DNA of 55,942 nt, taken from NCBI GenBank assembly GCA_036266075.1, contig DATANV010000010.1:1-55942 (forward strand). Direction: 5' to 3'. The notes beneath the pieces were generated by a model. That model ran no database searches. It saw only the letters and a list, made by a program, of their open reading frames with translations, and was not told the origin of the DNA. The DNA is from VRUE01 sp036266075 (GTDB lineage: Bacteria; Actinomycetota; Thermoleophilia; Solirubrobacterales; 70-9). Shown one piece after another: positions 33,105 through 41,189 of the stretch (position 1 is its first letter; each line of letters begins with the position of its first letter). The translations under genes were made by a program, and so were the position numbers.

Positions 33105-34104
33105 GTCTGAGGTCGGCTGCCAGCCGTGCCAGCTCGCCGTTCGGATGGGGGGATTTACGCAGCTCGGCGTCGGCGCCGGCCCAGAAGAGGTAGTCGAGCA
33201 GGGCCCTGTAGAAGAGCGGCTGGCGCCACAGCCCCAGGCGCTCCAGCCAGACCCCCAGCGCGATCGTCGCCTCGCTGAGGCGCGGTCTGCGGCGGGTCGC
33301 CCGCAGCATGACCGCCCGCAGGGCGAGCCAGGCGCGCGAGGCGTCATTGGGGGAGGCGAGACGCAGGGCGGCGAAGGCGCTCGGGTGCCTGCGCGCGAGC
33401 AGCACCGTGGTGCCGCCTTTCTGCAGGGTGTCGCGGGAGAGCCCGTCGAGGCCCTTGTCATAGCTCTGATGGGCGATCGCCTGCGCGTCGTAGCGAAGCT
33501 CGATTCCGGCGGCGCGCAGGCGCAGCGACAGCTCGACGTCCTCGTTGCCGTAGGCCGTGAAGGCGGCGTCGAAGCCGCCCACCTCGGCGATCGTCTCCTT
33601 GCGCAGCGAGACGTTGCCGGAGTAGAAATCGCGTGGTCCGAAGGCGTGCTCCGGCTGGCTCAGGTTGGCCAGGTGGGCATCGAACTTCTTCGCCACATAG
33701 GAGGCGGCGCGTGGGCTGTCCTCGTCGATTCGAACCGGCACCGCGCCGAGGACGCAGAGGCGTGAGCCGGACGGGTGATGGTGGCGATGGCGCTCGACGA
33801 GCTGCGGGATGGCCTCCATGTCGTCGTCCAGCACGATGACGATCTCGCCGCGAGCCAGTCGCAGGGCGGCGTTGCGCGCCGCGGCCCGGTTCGCGTGCTC
33901 CCCTTCGGCGACCCGCAGCGCGAATGGGGCGTTGAAGCTCGCCAGCATCTCCCCGGTGCCGTCGGTCGACCCGTCGACCGAGACGACGCACTCGAAGCTC
34001 TGCGGCGACGCCGTCTGCGCCGTGAGCGAGGCCAGCGCCCGGCGGACGCGCTCGCGCCGCTGGTGAGTCGGGATCACGACGCTGACCAGCGGCTGCTCAG
34101 CCAT
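33073..34104 (-). CDS. Glycosyltransferase family 2
   Basis: A 343-residue GT-A transferase. VSVVIPTHQRRERVRRAL opens the fold, followed by SVDGSTDGTG, RAAARNAALRLARGEIVIVLDDDM (nucleotide-metal motif), YSGNVSLRKETIAEVGGFD and YGNEDVELSLRLR. The C terminus has a moderately hydrophobic stretch. The ATG at 34104 overlaps the upstream stop by eight bases (ATGGCTGA), which argues against the longer opening at 34230. Confidence 0.9.
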   Translation of the reverse strand: MAEQPLVSVVIPTHQRRERVRRALASLTAQTASPQSFECVVSVDGSTDGTGEMLASFNAPFALRVAEGEHANRAAARNAALRLARGEIVIVLDDDMEAIPQLVERHRHHHPSGSRLCVLGAVPVRIDEDSPRAASYVAKKFDAHLANLSQPEHAFGPRDFYSGNVSLRKETIAEVGGFDAAFTAYGNEDVELSLRLRAAGIELRYDAQAIAHQSYDKGLDGLSRDTLQKGGTTVLLARRHPSAFAALRLASPNDASRAWLALRAVMLRATRRRPRLSEATIALGVWLERLGLWRQPLFYRALLDYLFWAGADAELRKSPHPNGELARLAADLRRGPIDLLLHG

Positions 34105-35338
34105 GCCGCGACCCCCGGGGTTCGCGGGCTTCCGCGTAGACGGCCTCCAGCCTGCCCGCCCACGCCGCCGGGCTGTGATGGGCGAGGGCGAACTCCCGCG
34201 CCCTTTCGCCCAGCGCTCTCCGCCGCCCAACGTCGGCGAGCAGCTTGGCGGTGGCCTGGGCGATCTCGGCCGCGCCGTCGGCGACGAAGAACGGCAGTGG
34301 CCCCTGCCCCTCGGTGTACCCCTCGGCGCCGCGGGTCGTCGTCACGACCGCCTTGCCGCTGGCCAGCGCGTGGAGGACCTTCATCCTCATCCCGCCGCCG
34401 ATCCGCACCGGCGCGATCACGACGCTGGCGGCTTCGAGGTGAGGGCGGACGCTGGGCGCGTCGGCTATGACCTCGACGCCATCGCCCGCCAGTCCGCATA
34501 CCTCAGGCGGCGGCGAGCTGCCGACCAGGCGCAGACGGCTGTTCGGAACGCGCTCGCGCACGGCGGGCATGATCTCGCCGGCGAGCCAGCGAGCGGCGTC
34601 GCGGTTGGGCGGGTGGGTGAAGTTGCCCACGAAGAGGACGGTTCCCGGCTCCTCGCCGGCGGGATCGACGGGCGGGGGGGCGGCGAGGCCGAACGGGTTA
34701 ACCCGTACGCGTGCCGCCAGCTCGGGCGCGAGCTCGCCGATCGCCTCGGCGTCGCGCCCGGCGAACGCCTGCAGCAGGTCGCAGCGAGCCCAGGCTTCTC
34801 GCTGGAAACGCGGCCAGCGGCGCCAGTCCAGCTCACCGAAAGCCCAGCCCCCCCAGGCAGCGGGCCGCAGGCCGGGTCGCCACTCGATCGGGCGCGGCCG
34901 GCGCACCTCGTGCTCGGTGAGCACCTTCGGCAGCTCGGCCGGGAAGCGGTAGACGGCCATCGAGCTGTCCTCGACGGCGGCGACGTCGAAGCGCTGCGCG
35001 GCTGTGAGGCGATCGATCTCTCGTTGGATGCCGGGCTCGGCGAACCAGACGGTGCGCCAGGGCCGAGACCCCCCTAGCCAGCCGCGGGCCAGGCGCAGGC
35101 GCCGTCGCCGGCGCTCTCGCCGCTGAGCCGGTCGGCGGCGATCGGCGACGTGAGCGTCGACGCCGTCCGCCCGCAGCGCGCTCACCGCCTCCGCTTCGCC
35201 GGGCTCGTCGCCGACCGCGGTGACCAGCGTCACCTCGTGTCGCTGCCGCAAGCCGATCAGCTGCGAATGGAGCAGGAGCGGAATCGCCCCGGGCCCGTCG
35301 GCGCGCGGAACCATCGGCGCGACCAGCAGGATCTTCAC
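34097..35338 (-). CDS. Glycosyltransferase family 4 (PslF/TIGR-style sugar transferase)
   Basis: A 413-residue GT-B transferase. VKILLVAPMVPRADGPGAIP starts the protein, followed by VLTEHEVRR, LFVGNFTHPPNRDAARWL, RLRLVGSSPPPEV, and VRIGGGMRMKVLHALASGKAVVTT. This last motif marks a GT4 subgroup often found with exopolysaccharide genes. GTG at 35338 overlaps the upstream stop (GTGA). The 686-residue frame reaching 36157 is the shadow of the neighbouring GT2 gene. The subgroup label is from memory. Confidence 0.87.
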   Translation of the reverse strand: MKILLVAPMVPRADGPGAIPLLLHSQLIGLRQRHEVTLVTAVGDEPGEAEAVSALRADGVDAHVADRRRPAQRRERRRRRLRLARGWLGGSRPWRTVWFAEPGIQREIDRLTAAQRFDVAAVEDSSMAVYRFPAELPKVLTEHEVRRPRPIEWRPGLRPAAWGGWAFGELDWRRWPRFQREAWARCDLLQAFAGRDAEAIGELAPELAARVRVNPFGLAAPPPVDPAGEEPGTVLFVGNFTHPPNRDAARWLAGEIMPAVRERVPNSRLRLVGSSPPPEVCGLAGDGVEVIADAPSVRPHLEAASVVIAPVRIGGGMRMKVLHALASGKAVVTTTRGAEGYTEGQGPLPFFVADGAAEIAQATAKLLADVGRRRALGERAREFALAHHSPAAWAGRLEAVYAEAREPRGSRHG

Positions 35339-36402
35339 AGGTGCAGGTGGGCGAGGAGACCGTTGAGTCGCGGCCGCCTCTCGGGAAGCAGGAAGGCCTC
35401 GCCGAGGCGCCGCGCCAGTGGCCGCGGCGACAGCGCCGCGAGGACGAACCAGAGGGCGAAGAGGGCGCGCATCGGCCAGGAGACGTCGAAGCGACGGGTG
35501 GTTGCGCGCAGCCCGTCGACGAGAATGCGACGACGGGAATCGCCAGGGATCGGATGCCGCGCCGGCTCGAGCCTGCGGGAGACGAGGCGGTTGGCCAGGT
35601 CCGAGACCGAGAGGATTCGCTCCGGCCGCTCCTGGCCCAATTCGTCCGCCAGGCGAGTCAGCGCCACCGTGGTCGCCCCCGCGTAGGCGATCGACTGACG
35701 CACGTGCTTCAGGTCGAGAGTCGGGGAGGCCGGCTCGTAGTTGTTGGTCCCGTGCACCCGGTAGGAGGCGCAGGCCTGCGGCAGCGAGGCGACCCGGCCG
35801 AGCAGGGCGGTCAAATGGACGAGGTACCAGTCGGCACCGCAGAAGGGATAGTCCTGCTCCGGGATCGGAAATATCTTGCGCAGCGCGGCGATGCGGAAGG
35901 CGTTGCCGCTGGTCGGCAGCCAAGCGATGTCGAAGGGAAAGGCCAGCTCGGCGCGGCGCACGTCGCCGTTGGGCAGCGGCAGGTGGGAAGCGGGCTTGAC
36001 TGCGCCCGTCGGCCGTCCCTCGGCGTCGATCACGTCCATCTGGAACTGGACCTTGACCAAGCCGGGGTCGGCTGCGAAGGCGGCTGCGACCCGCGCCGCG
36101 GCGTCGGGCTTCAGCACGTCGTCGGCGTCGAGGAAGATCACAGCCTCGCCGCGACACCGCCGCAGCCCGGCGTTCAGGGCCGACGCCTGTCCGCCGTTCT
36201 GCTTGAAGACGAGATCCACCTCTCCCTCGAAGGCTGCCAGCCTCGATCGCGAGTCGTCGGTCGAGCCGTCGTCGACGACGATCACCTGGACGTCGGGATG
36301 GGCTTGGCGTTGAGCGCTTCGCACCGCCGCCTCGACGAAGTCGCCGTAGTCGTGGTTGTTGACAACGACGTCGACCGCCGGCAGGCCGCCCGCCGCGGTC
36401 AT
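35335..36402 (-). CDS. Glycosyltransferase family 2
   Basis: A 355-residue GT-A transferase: DVVVNNHDYGDFVEAAVRSA, IVVDDGSTDDSRSRL, QNGGQASALNAGL, AVIFLDADDVL (metal motif), PTSGNAFRIAAL and FCGADWYLVHLTALLG. A hydrophobic segment near the C terminus (MRALFALWFVLAAL) may tether it to the membrane. ATG at 36402 overlaps the upstream stop (ATGA). Confidence 0.9.
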   Translation of the reverse strand: MTAAGGLPAVDVVVNNHDYGDFVEAAVRSAQRQAHPDVQVIVVDDGSTDDSRSRLAAFEGEVDLVFKQNGGQASALNAGLRRCRGEAVIFLDADDVLKPDAAARVAAAFAADPGLVKVQFQMDVIDAEGRPTGAVKPASHLPLPNGDVRRAELAFPFDIAWLPTSGNAFRIAALRKIFPIPEQDYPFCGADWYLVHLTALLGRVASLPQACASYRVHGTNNYEPASPTLDLKHVRQSIAYAGATTVALTRLADELGQERPERILSVSDLANRLVSRRLEPARHPIPGDSRRRILVDGLRATTRRFDVSWPMRALFALWFVLAALSPRPLARRLGEAFLLPERRPRLNGLLAHLHL

Positions 36403-37358
36403 CGGGCCGTCGTCAGCCGCGCCGTCAGGTAGCCGCCGGTGGTGATCGCCAGGCCGGCTGCGATGGCGGCGGCGCGCGCCAGCCCGGAGACGTCGCCGCG
36501 GATCGCCTCCCAAAGGCCCTTCAGGAAGCCGCTCGGCAGCGTCTTCAGCGTGTACGACCACTCCGCGGAGAGGCCGTCGCCGGCGCCGACGTCCTCGGTC
36601 ATGATCGCCTTCGACCGGCCCTCCAGCCAGCAGCGCGAACGGAAGTACGCCCAGCTCATCCGTTCCCTCGGGACGACGTGCTCGACGTGCGCCCCGGGCG
36701 CGTGCATGACGGCCTTGCCGGGGAAGGCGCGACGCGCTCGAATCGCCAGCTCGGTCTCCTCGCAGCCGAGCGGCGTCGTCCGCACCCTGCCGAGACCCAC
36801 CTGGAAGCCGTCGATCTGCTCGAACACTTCGCGCCGGAAGGACATCGTGGCGCCGATCGGGTTGCGGACCGGGGCTGCCTGGCTCGGCAACCCGCGGTAG
36901 CCGCAGCCCACCGTCCAGTAGAACTCGTGCGGCAGCCAGCGCGGGGGCTTGCCTCCTTGCCAGCGAGGCCGCGGCGTGCCGCCAGTGCCGATCACGTCGG
37001 GATCCAGGTAGGAGCGGGTCAGCTCCTCGAGCCAGTTCGGGTCGGCGACGGCGTCGTCGTCGAGGAAGGCGAGCACCTCGCCCTGCGCGAGGGCGACGCC
37101 GGTATTTCGCGCAGACGAGATGCCCGCCTCGCCGGCGTTCGCGACGACGATCGCGGCGGGGAAGTGCCGCTGCGCCTGCTCCAGCATCTTTGGGTTGTGG
37201 TCGACCACCAGGATCGTCTCCAGCGGCGGCTGCGTCTGTGCGGCGAGCGAGGCCATCCCTTCGCACAGGACGTCCCAGCGCCGCCAGGTGTAGGCGCAGA
37301 CGATCACGCTCACCGTGAGGCGGGCGGTGTCCTGCGGGTGTCCTGTCAGCTCAAGCAA
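36399..37358 (-). CDS. Glycosyltransferase family 2
   Basis: A GT-A transferase of about 319 residues: LTVSVIVCAYTWRRWDVL, ILVVDHNPKML, NAGEAGISSARNTGVALAQG, VLAFLDDDAVAD, GATMSFRREVFEQIDGF and GCEETELAIR. The C terminus has a hydrophobic stretch (AAAIAAGLAITTGGY). The start is uncertain. A TTG at 37358 gives an eight-base overlap with the upstream stop (TTGCTTGA), matching the overlap pattern elsewhere in this operon. The longer opening at 37463 adds residues unlike the family. Confidence 0.82.
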   Translation of the reverse strand: MLELTGHPQDTARLTVSVIVCAYTWRRWDVLCEGMASLAAQTQPPLETILVVDHNPKMLEQAQRHFPAAIVVANAGEAGISSARNTGVALAQGEVLAFLDDDAVADPNWLEELTRSYLDPDVIGTGGTPRPRWQGGKPPRWLPHEFYWTVGCGYRGLPSQAAPVRNPIGATMSFRREVFEQIDGFQVGLGRVRTTPLGCEETELAIRARRAFPGKAVMHAPGAHVEHVVPRERMSWAYFRSRCWLEGRSKAIMTEDVGAGDGLSAEWSYTLKTLPSGFLKGLWEAIRGDVSGLARAAAIAAGLAITTGGYLTARLTTAR

Positions 37359-38142
37359 GCTCTGCCGGGACGATCTCCCCGGCTGCCGGCACTGCCTCGA
37401 CCGGCGCAGGACTGCGTCGCAGGCGCTCGCGAAGAATCGTCCGCAGGACGCGGCCGCCGTCACGAAACGTGTTGAGGTTGCTCTGGCCGTGGATCCGGTC
37501 CCGCTCGAAGCTGGGGACCTCCTGGACGGTGAGCCCGGCGCGGGCGATGCGGATGTTGATCAGCGTCTCGACCTCGAAGCCCGTGCAGTCGACGTTCATC
37601 GCCGGCAGGCAGTGCCGCCAGAAGGCGTTGTAGCCGTAACAGAGATCCGAGTAGGAGGTGCGGAAGAGCAGGTTCACGGCGCCGCTGAGGAACCAGTTGC
37701 CGACTCGCCGCAGGCCGGTGATGTCGGAGCTGCCACCTTCGGGGTGGAAGCGGGTTCCCTTGGCGAAGTCGGCACCGTCGGTGAGCGCCTCGACGAAGGC
37801 CGAGATCTCGGCCGGGTCCGCAGAGCCGTCCGCGTCCAGCATCACGAGGATGTCGCCGCTGGCGGCTTCGAAGCCACAGCGAAGCGCGTCGCCCTTGCCT
37901 GGGGTTCGCTGCTCGACGATCTTGACGTCCGGGCGCAGGGCCTGGGCCACGGCTGGTGTGTCGTCGGTCGAGAAGCCGTCGACGACGATCACCTCGTGCA
38001 GGTTCTCGGGTAGCTCGTCGAATACAAAAGGCAAATTCCTCGCCTCGTTGAGGGTTGGGACGATCACGCTCACGCGCGGCCAGGCTCCCTTGGCCGCCGT
38101 CGCTTCGTCCGTTCGCACCGCCTCCATCGTTGCCGCCTCCAT
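37351..38142 (-). CDS. Glycosyltransferase family 2, dolichyl/polyprenyl-phosphate mannose synthase-like
   Basis: A 263-residue GT-A enzyme: VSVIVPTLNEARNLPFVF, VVDGFSTDDT, GKGDALRCGFEAASGDILVMLDADGSADP, FAKGTRF, DLCYGYNAFWR and GFEVETLINI. Short GT2 proteins of this type often load a sugar onto polyprenyl phosphate. A good ribosome site (GGGGAGG) precedes the ATG at 38142. This is the promoter-proximal gene of the eight-gene operon and is divergent from the SARP-type regulator. Confidence 0.9.
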   Translation of the reverse strand: MEAATMEAVRTDEATAAKGAWPRVSVIVPTLNEARNLPFVFDELPENLHEVIVVDGFSTDDTPAVAQALRPDVKIVEQRTPGKGDALRCGFEAASGDILVMLDADGSADPAEISAFVEALTDGADFAKGTRFHPEGGSSDITGLRRVGNWFLSGAVNLLFRTSYSDLCYGYNAFWRHCLPAMNVDCTGFEVETLINIRIARAGLTVQEVPSFERDRIHGQSNLNTFRDGGRVLRTILRERLRRSPAPVEAVPAAGEIVPAELA

Positions 38143-38231
38143 GCGCTTCCTCCCCGTCGTGAATGCCGAAGAGCGACGCTAGGAAGCGCCTGATTGGCCG
38201 CTGTTCTGTCAGGTGTTTGGTGCCGGTTAGA

Positions 38232-38302
38232 GCACTTTCTGGCCGACTGGAAATTCGTCCGCTCAGGCGACACTTGACCTTCGAGCAGAAAGTGCATAAA
38301 TT
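38232..38302 (+). promoter_or_regulatory. Regulator promoter with a perfect inverted repeat
   Basis: TTGACC (38274-38279), a 17-base spacer and TAAATT (38297-38302) form a near-consensus promoter. GCACTTTCTG (38232-38241) and CAGAAAGTGC (38286-38295) are a perfect 10-bp inverted repeat; the second arm lies within the spacer next to the -10. The region also lies upstream of the divergent glycosyltransferase operon, so one factor could control both. Confidence 0.7.
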
Positions 38303-38339
38303 CACGAGTTTGTTAAACCCGGGCAGGGGAGCAAGCGCA

Positions 38340-39599
38340 GTGCCGAAGTCCGAAGCGACCGAGAAACACGGCTTTTCTCGTTCCGAGCCGGTTGGCTGGG
38401 GCGAGGAGTCGGCGTTCTCGATGCAGCGCCTCGCGCAAGCGCCGGCGCTCTTCGAGCAGTTTCTCTACGGCCTCGTCTTGGTCGAGCGCGACGGTCGGGT
38501 GCTCTACCTGAACCGCAAAGCCCGGCAGCTGCTGACACCGGGGCGGCGCGCCCAGGGGAAGGAGTGGCGGTGCTGCGACCTGATCTGCGATCGAGTCGGG
38601 CCGGTCCTCGGCGGCGGCTGCATGTCGGAGCGGGTCGCGGGGTCCGGGGCCCAGCTGCCCGAGGTCCGGATCGACATCGACAGCGAGGGCGGGCGGTTGC
38701 AGACGGCCGCCTGGGTCTCCGGCTCGCGTATCGCCGCCGACGGCGAGCGCCTGCTCTTCCACCTAAGGCCCGGCAGCCCCGGCGACCGCCGTCGCAGAAC
38801 CCCGCCGGAGTGGTCGAGCCAGGTCTGTCCCACGCAGCGCTTCGAGCTGCAGATCGTCACCCTGGGGAGATTCAGCGTCGAGGGCGCCGAGGGTCCGCTC
38901 AGCGGCGAGTGGGTCGAACAGAGGCCCGGCCAACTCCTTAAATACCTGGTCGGCGAGCGCCGGCGGGTCGTTCCGAGCGACAAGATCGCCGAGGCGATGT
39001 GGCCCGGCGCGGGGCCGGAGGAAGCGCGGAACAGGCTGCGTTACTACGTGCATGCACTGCGCGAGAGGCTCGAGCCCGATCGTGGCTGGCGCTCTCCTTC
39101 GCGCTTCATCGTCGCTCGACGCGGCGGATACATGCTCGACACAAGCCAGGTCTGGGTCGATGCGGACGAGTTCGAGCGCGAGGCGAAGGCCGGCCTCGCC
39201 GCCACGGATCAGAATCTCTGGCGTCCGGCCGCCAGCCATCTCGCTGCGGCTTTGTCGCTCTATCAAGACGGCTTCCTTGCCGAGGACCCCTACTCCGAAT
39301 GGGCGATAGCCGAGCGCGAGCGCCTGCAGGAGCTGGCGGGGAGCGTGCTGCGCGCGAAGATGCGGATCCAGGCCGAGCTGGGCAATCTCGACGCGGTTGT
39401 CAGCCACGCTCGGCGCCTGGCCGAGTTGGAGCCCTTCGATACCGACATCCAGAAGCTGTTCTTCGAGGTCTGCCTGCGCCAGGGGCGGCGCAGCGAGGCC
39501 TTCCGGCGCTATTCCGCTCTGCGAAAAAGGATGCTGGCCAATTTCGGCCACGAGCCCGATTTCGACTTGGCCGGCCTGGTCGCCCCAGCCGACGGCTAG
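38340..39599 (+). CDS. SARP-type transcriptional regulator with PAS-like N-terminal domain
   Basis: A 419-residue regulator. Residues about 30-140 look like a PAS-type sensor (LYGLVLVERDGRVLYLNRKARQLL, with Cys-rich CCDLICDRVGPVLGGGC). Then comes an OmpR-like winged helix (LQIVTLGRFSVEG, NRLRYYVHALRERLEPDR) and a bacterial transcriptional activator domain with TPR-like helices (LSLYQDGFLAEDPYSEWAIAERERL). The GTG at 38340 has AGGGGAG eight bases upstream and sits about 31 bases from the predicted transcription start. Its Cys cluster could sense redox state or a ligand. It is the likely regulator of the divergent glycan operon. Confidence 0.83.
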   Translation: MPKSEATEKHGFSRSEPVGWGEESAFSMQRLAQAPALFEQFLYGLVLVERDGRVLYLNRKARQLLTPGRRAQGKEWRCCDLICDRVGPVLGGGCMSERVAGSGAQLPEVRIDIDSEGGRLQTAAWVSGSRIAADGERLLFHLRPGSPGDRRRRTPPEWSSQVCPTQRFELQIVTLGRFSVEGAEGPLSGEWVEQRPGQLLKYLVGERRRVVPSDKIAEAMWPGAGPEEARNRLRYYVHALRERLEPDRGWRSPSRFIVARRGGYMLDTSQVWVDADEFEREAKAGLAATDQNLWRPAASHLAAALSLYQDGFLAEDPYSEWAIAERERLQELAGSVLRAKMRIQAELGNLDAVVSHARRLAELEPFDTDIQKLFFEVCLRQGRRSEAFRRYSALRKRMLANFGHEPDFDLAGLVAPADG

Positions 39600-39650
39600 A
39601 CAGACGCCGTTCAGCCCGTGCGAGGCGCATCTTTCTCCCGGTTGTGTGTT

Positions 39651-39656
39651 TAGGCT
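39651..39656 (+). promoter_or_regulatory. Putative -10 box (TAGGCT), leaderless start
   Basis: TAGGCT stands seven bases before the ATG of the next gene, with no ribosome site between. Confidence 0.45.
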
Positions 39657-39663
39657 CCGACCG

Positions 39664-40362
39664 ATGAGATTTCGAGCAACGGCAGCGATCCTCCTGGCGT
39701 CGGCCGCGGCACTGTGCCTGGCGTCGGCCGCGGCAGCGGCGCTGATCGGCGTCTACCGGAACACGATGGAGAACGACGCCCAGCGCGGGCAGATCCTCAA
39801 GCTGTCCGGCGAGCGCTGCTCGCGTGGCGGCTCCGCCACCGCCTTCAAGATCGTCGTCGGCAAAGCAACCCGGGAATGCGCCTACCGCACGCCGGTGATC
39901 GGCCGTGATCTCGAGATCGCCGCCGTCGGGCGGCTGTTGAGCAGCACGCCAAAGCCGGTCCAGCGCAAGGCATTCCTGTCGCTCGAGCTGCGCGCCGGGT
40001 CCGCCGCCGCCGGCTATCAGCTGGTGGCCTTCCCGCTGCAGCGCAAGGTGCAGCTGCGCAAGGTGTCGGCCGACGGCAACGTCGAGTACCTCCACATCGA
40101 GAAGAACGTGATGACCCTGCAGGGCGCCGATAAAGCCAACCAACTGCGCCTGCGCGCCTTCAACTTGACCAGCGGTCCCGAAAAGGGCAGCAGTCGTGTC
40201 CTCGCCTATGTCGGCGCGAAGCTGGTCGCCGACGTGACCGATCCGGCCGCTGGCGAGCTGGAAGGCCGCGCCTCGGCCTTCGCCGCCGGGGCCGGCGGCA
40301 ACGCCAAGGGCACGGCCGCCAGCTTCGACGACGTCGTGGTGCGCGTCCCGAGCCCCTTCTGA
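39664..40362 (+). CDS. Secreted hypothetical protein
   Basis: A 232-residue protein with a clear signal peptide (RFRATAAILLASAAALCLASAAAAA). The mature part is beta-rich and contains two Cys (RCSRGG, RECAYRT) that may form a disulfide. Segments such as FLSLELRAG, GYQLVAFPLQRKVQLRK and SFDDVVVRV have the look of a concanavalin/laminin-G-like sandwich (often ending SFDDV), but this is inference. It stands alone downstream of the regulator with its own predicted promoter. Confidence 0.75.
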   Translation: MRFRATAAILLASAAALCLASAAAAALIGVYRNTMENDAQRGQILKLSGERCSRGGSATAFKIVVGKATRECAYRTPVIGRDLEIAAVGRLLSSTPKPVQRKAFLSLELRAGSAAAGYQLVAFPLQRKVQLRKVSADGNVEYLHIEKNVMTLQGADKANQLRLRAFNLTSGPEKGSSRVLAYVGAKLVADVTDPAAGELEGRASAFAAGAGGNAKGTAASFDDVVVRVPSPF

Positions 40363-40390
40363 GCGCGGTAGTCATCCCCTTGACTCGCGC

Positions 40391-40396
40391 TAGCCT
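40391..40396 (+). promoter_or_regulatory. Putative -10 box (TAGCCT), leaderless start
   Basis: TAGCCT is six bases before the ATG at 40403. A TTGACT at 40380-40385 is too close to act as its -35. Confidence 0.45.
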
Positions 40397-40402
40397 GGCC
40401 AG

Positions 40403-40891
40403 ATGAGCCGCCCGCTGCTCGCCGTCGACGTCGACGGCGTCATCTCGCTGTTCGACCTCGAGCAGCCGCCCGACGAGGTGCAGGCTCATTTCGAGCTGAT
40501 CGACGGCATGGTGCACTGCATCTCCCTCGCGGCCGGCGAGCGCCTGCGCAGGCTGATGGACGTCTACGAGCCGGTCTGGGCAAGCGGCTGGGAGGACCGC
40601 GCCAACGAGTTCCTGCCTGGGATCCTCGGAATCCCGGAGCTGCCCTATCTGCGCTTCGACGGTGCCGCCCGCTTCGGCTCGGCGGAGTGGAAGCTCGCGC
40701 CGTTGCAGGCCTACGCCCACGAGCGGCCGCTGGCCTGGGTCGACGACAGCTTCGACGAGTCCTGCTACGAGTGGGCCCGGGAGCGAGAGGCGCCAACCCT
40801 GCTCGTCCCGACCGAGCCGCACCTCGGCCTCGAGGAGGTCCAGGTCGAAGCGCTGACCGCCTGGGCCAGTGGCCAGGCAACCGATGCATAA
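40403..40891 (+). CDS. HAD-like protein
   Basis: A 162-residue protein starting LLAVDVDGVISLFD, the haloacid-dehalogenase nucleophile loop (Asp9, Asp11). A later ASGWEDRAN and LAWVDDSFDESCYEWA fit HAD motifs II/III with the acidic pair in VDD. It resembles the small HAD domains found in actinobacterial proteins with secondary roles in nucleic acid or nucleotide metabolism. The substrate is unknown. It precedes a ClpS-like gene by nine bases. Confidence 0.75.
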   Translation: MSRPLLAVDVDGVISLFDLEQPPDEVQAHFELIDGMVHCISLAAGERLRRLMDVYEPVWASGWEDRANEFLPGILGIPELPYLRFDGAARFGSAEWKLAPLQAYAHERPLAWVDDSFDESCYEWAREREAPTLLVPTEPHLGLEEVQVEALTAWASGQATDA

Positions 40892-40900
40892 TTCCGAGCA

Positions 40901-41188
40901 ATGACGACGACGATCGAGAAGCCGCGCGAGGCGGGACCCGGCACCGGCCTGGGCGGCGAGTGGCGGGTGATCGTGCGCAACGACAACCACAACACCTTCG
41001 ACCACGTGGCCGAGACGCTGGCCCGGGTGCTGCCGGGGATCACCGTCGAGCGCGGCTACGAGATCGCCGAGCAGATCCACGGCAGCGGCCAGGCGATCGT
41101 CTGGTCGGGGCCGCGCGAGCCGGCCGAGCACTACTGGGATCAGCTCAAAGCCGCCGGTCTGACTCTGGCACCGCTCGAGCGGGCCTAG
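40901..41188 (+). CDS. clpS: ClpS-like ATP-dependent protease adaptor
   Basis: A 95-residue protein with EWRVIVRNDNHNTFDHVAETLARVL, the ClpS core strand and helix. The ND-x-H-N-T motif corresponds to the N-degron pocket loop. A helix RGYEIAEQIHGSGQAIVWSG follows. ClpS delivers N-end-rule substrates to the ClpA/ClpC unfoldase. The N-terminal 20 residues are flexible, as usual for the family. No clpA or clpC lies in the window. Confidence 0.85.
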   Translation: MTTTIEKPREAGPGTGLGGEWRVIVRNDNHNTFDHVAETLARVLPGITVERGYEIAEQIHGSGQAIVWSGPREPAEHYWDQLKAAGLTLAPLERA

Positions 41189-41189
41189 C

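Noticed and set aside
40380..40396. TTGACT with TAGCCT as a complete promoter
   Set aside because: Only five bases separate the two elements. The TAGCCT alone may still act as a -10 box.
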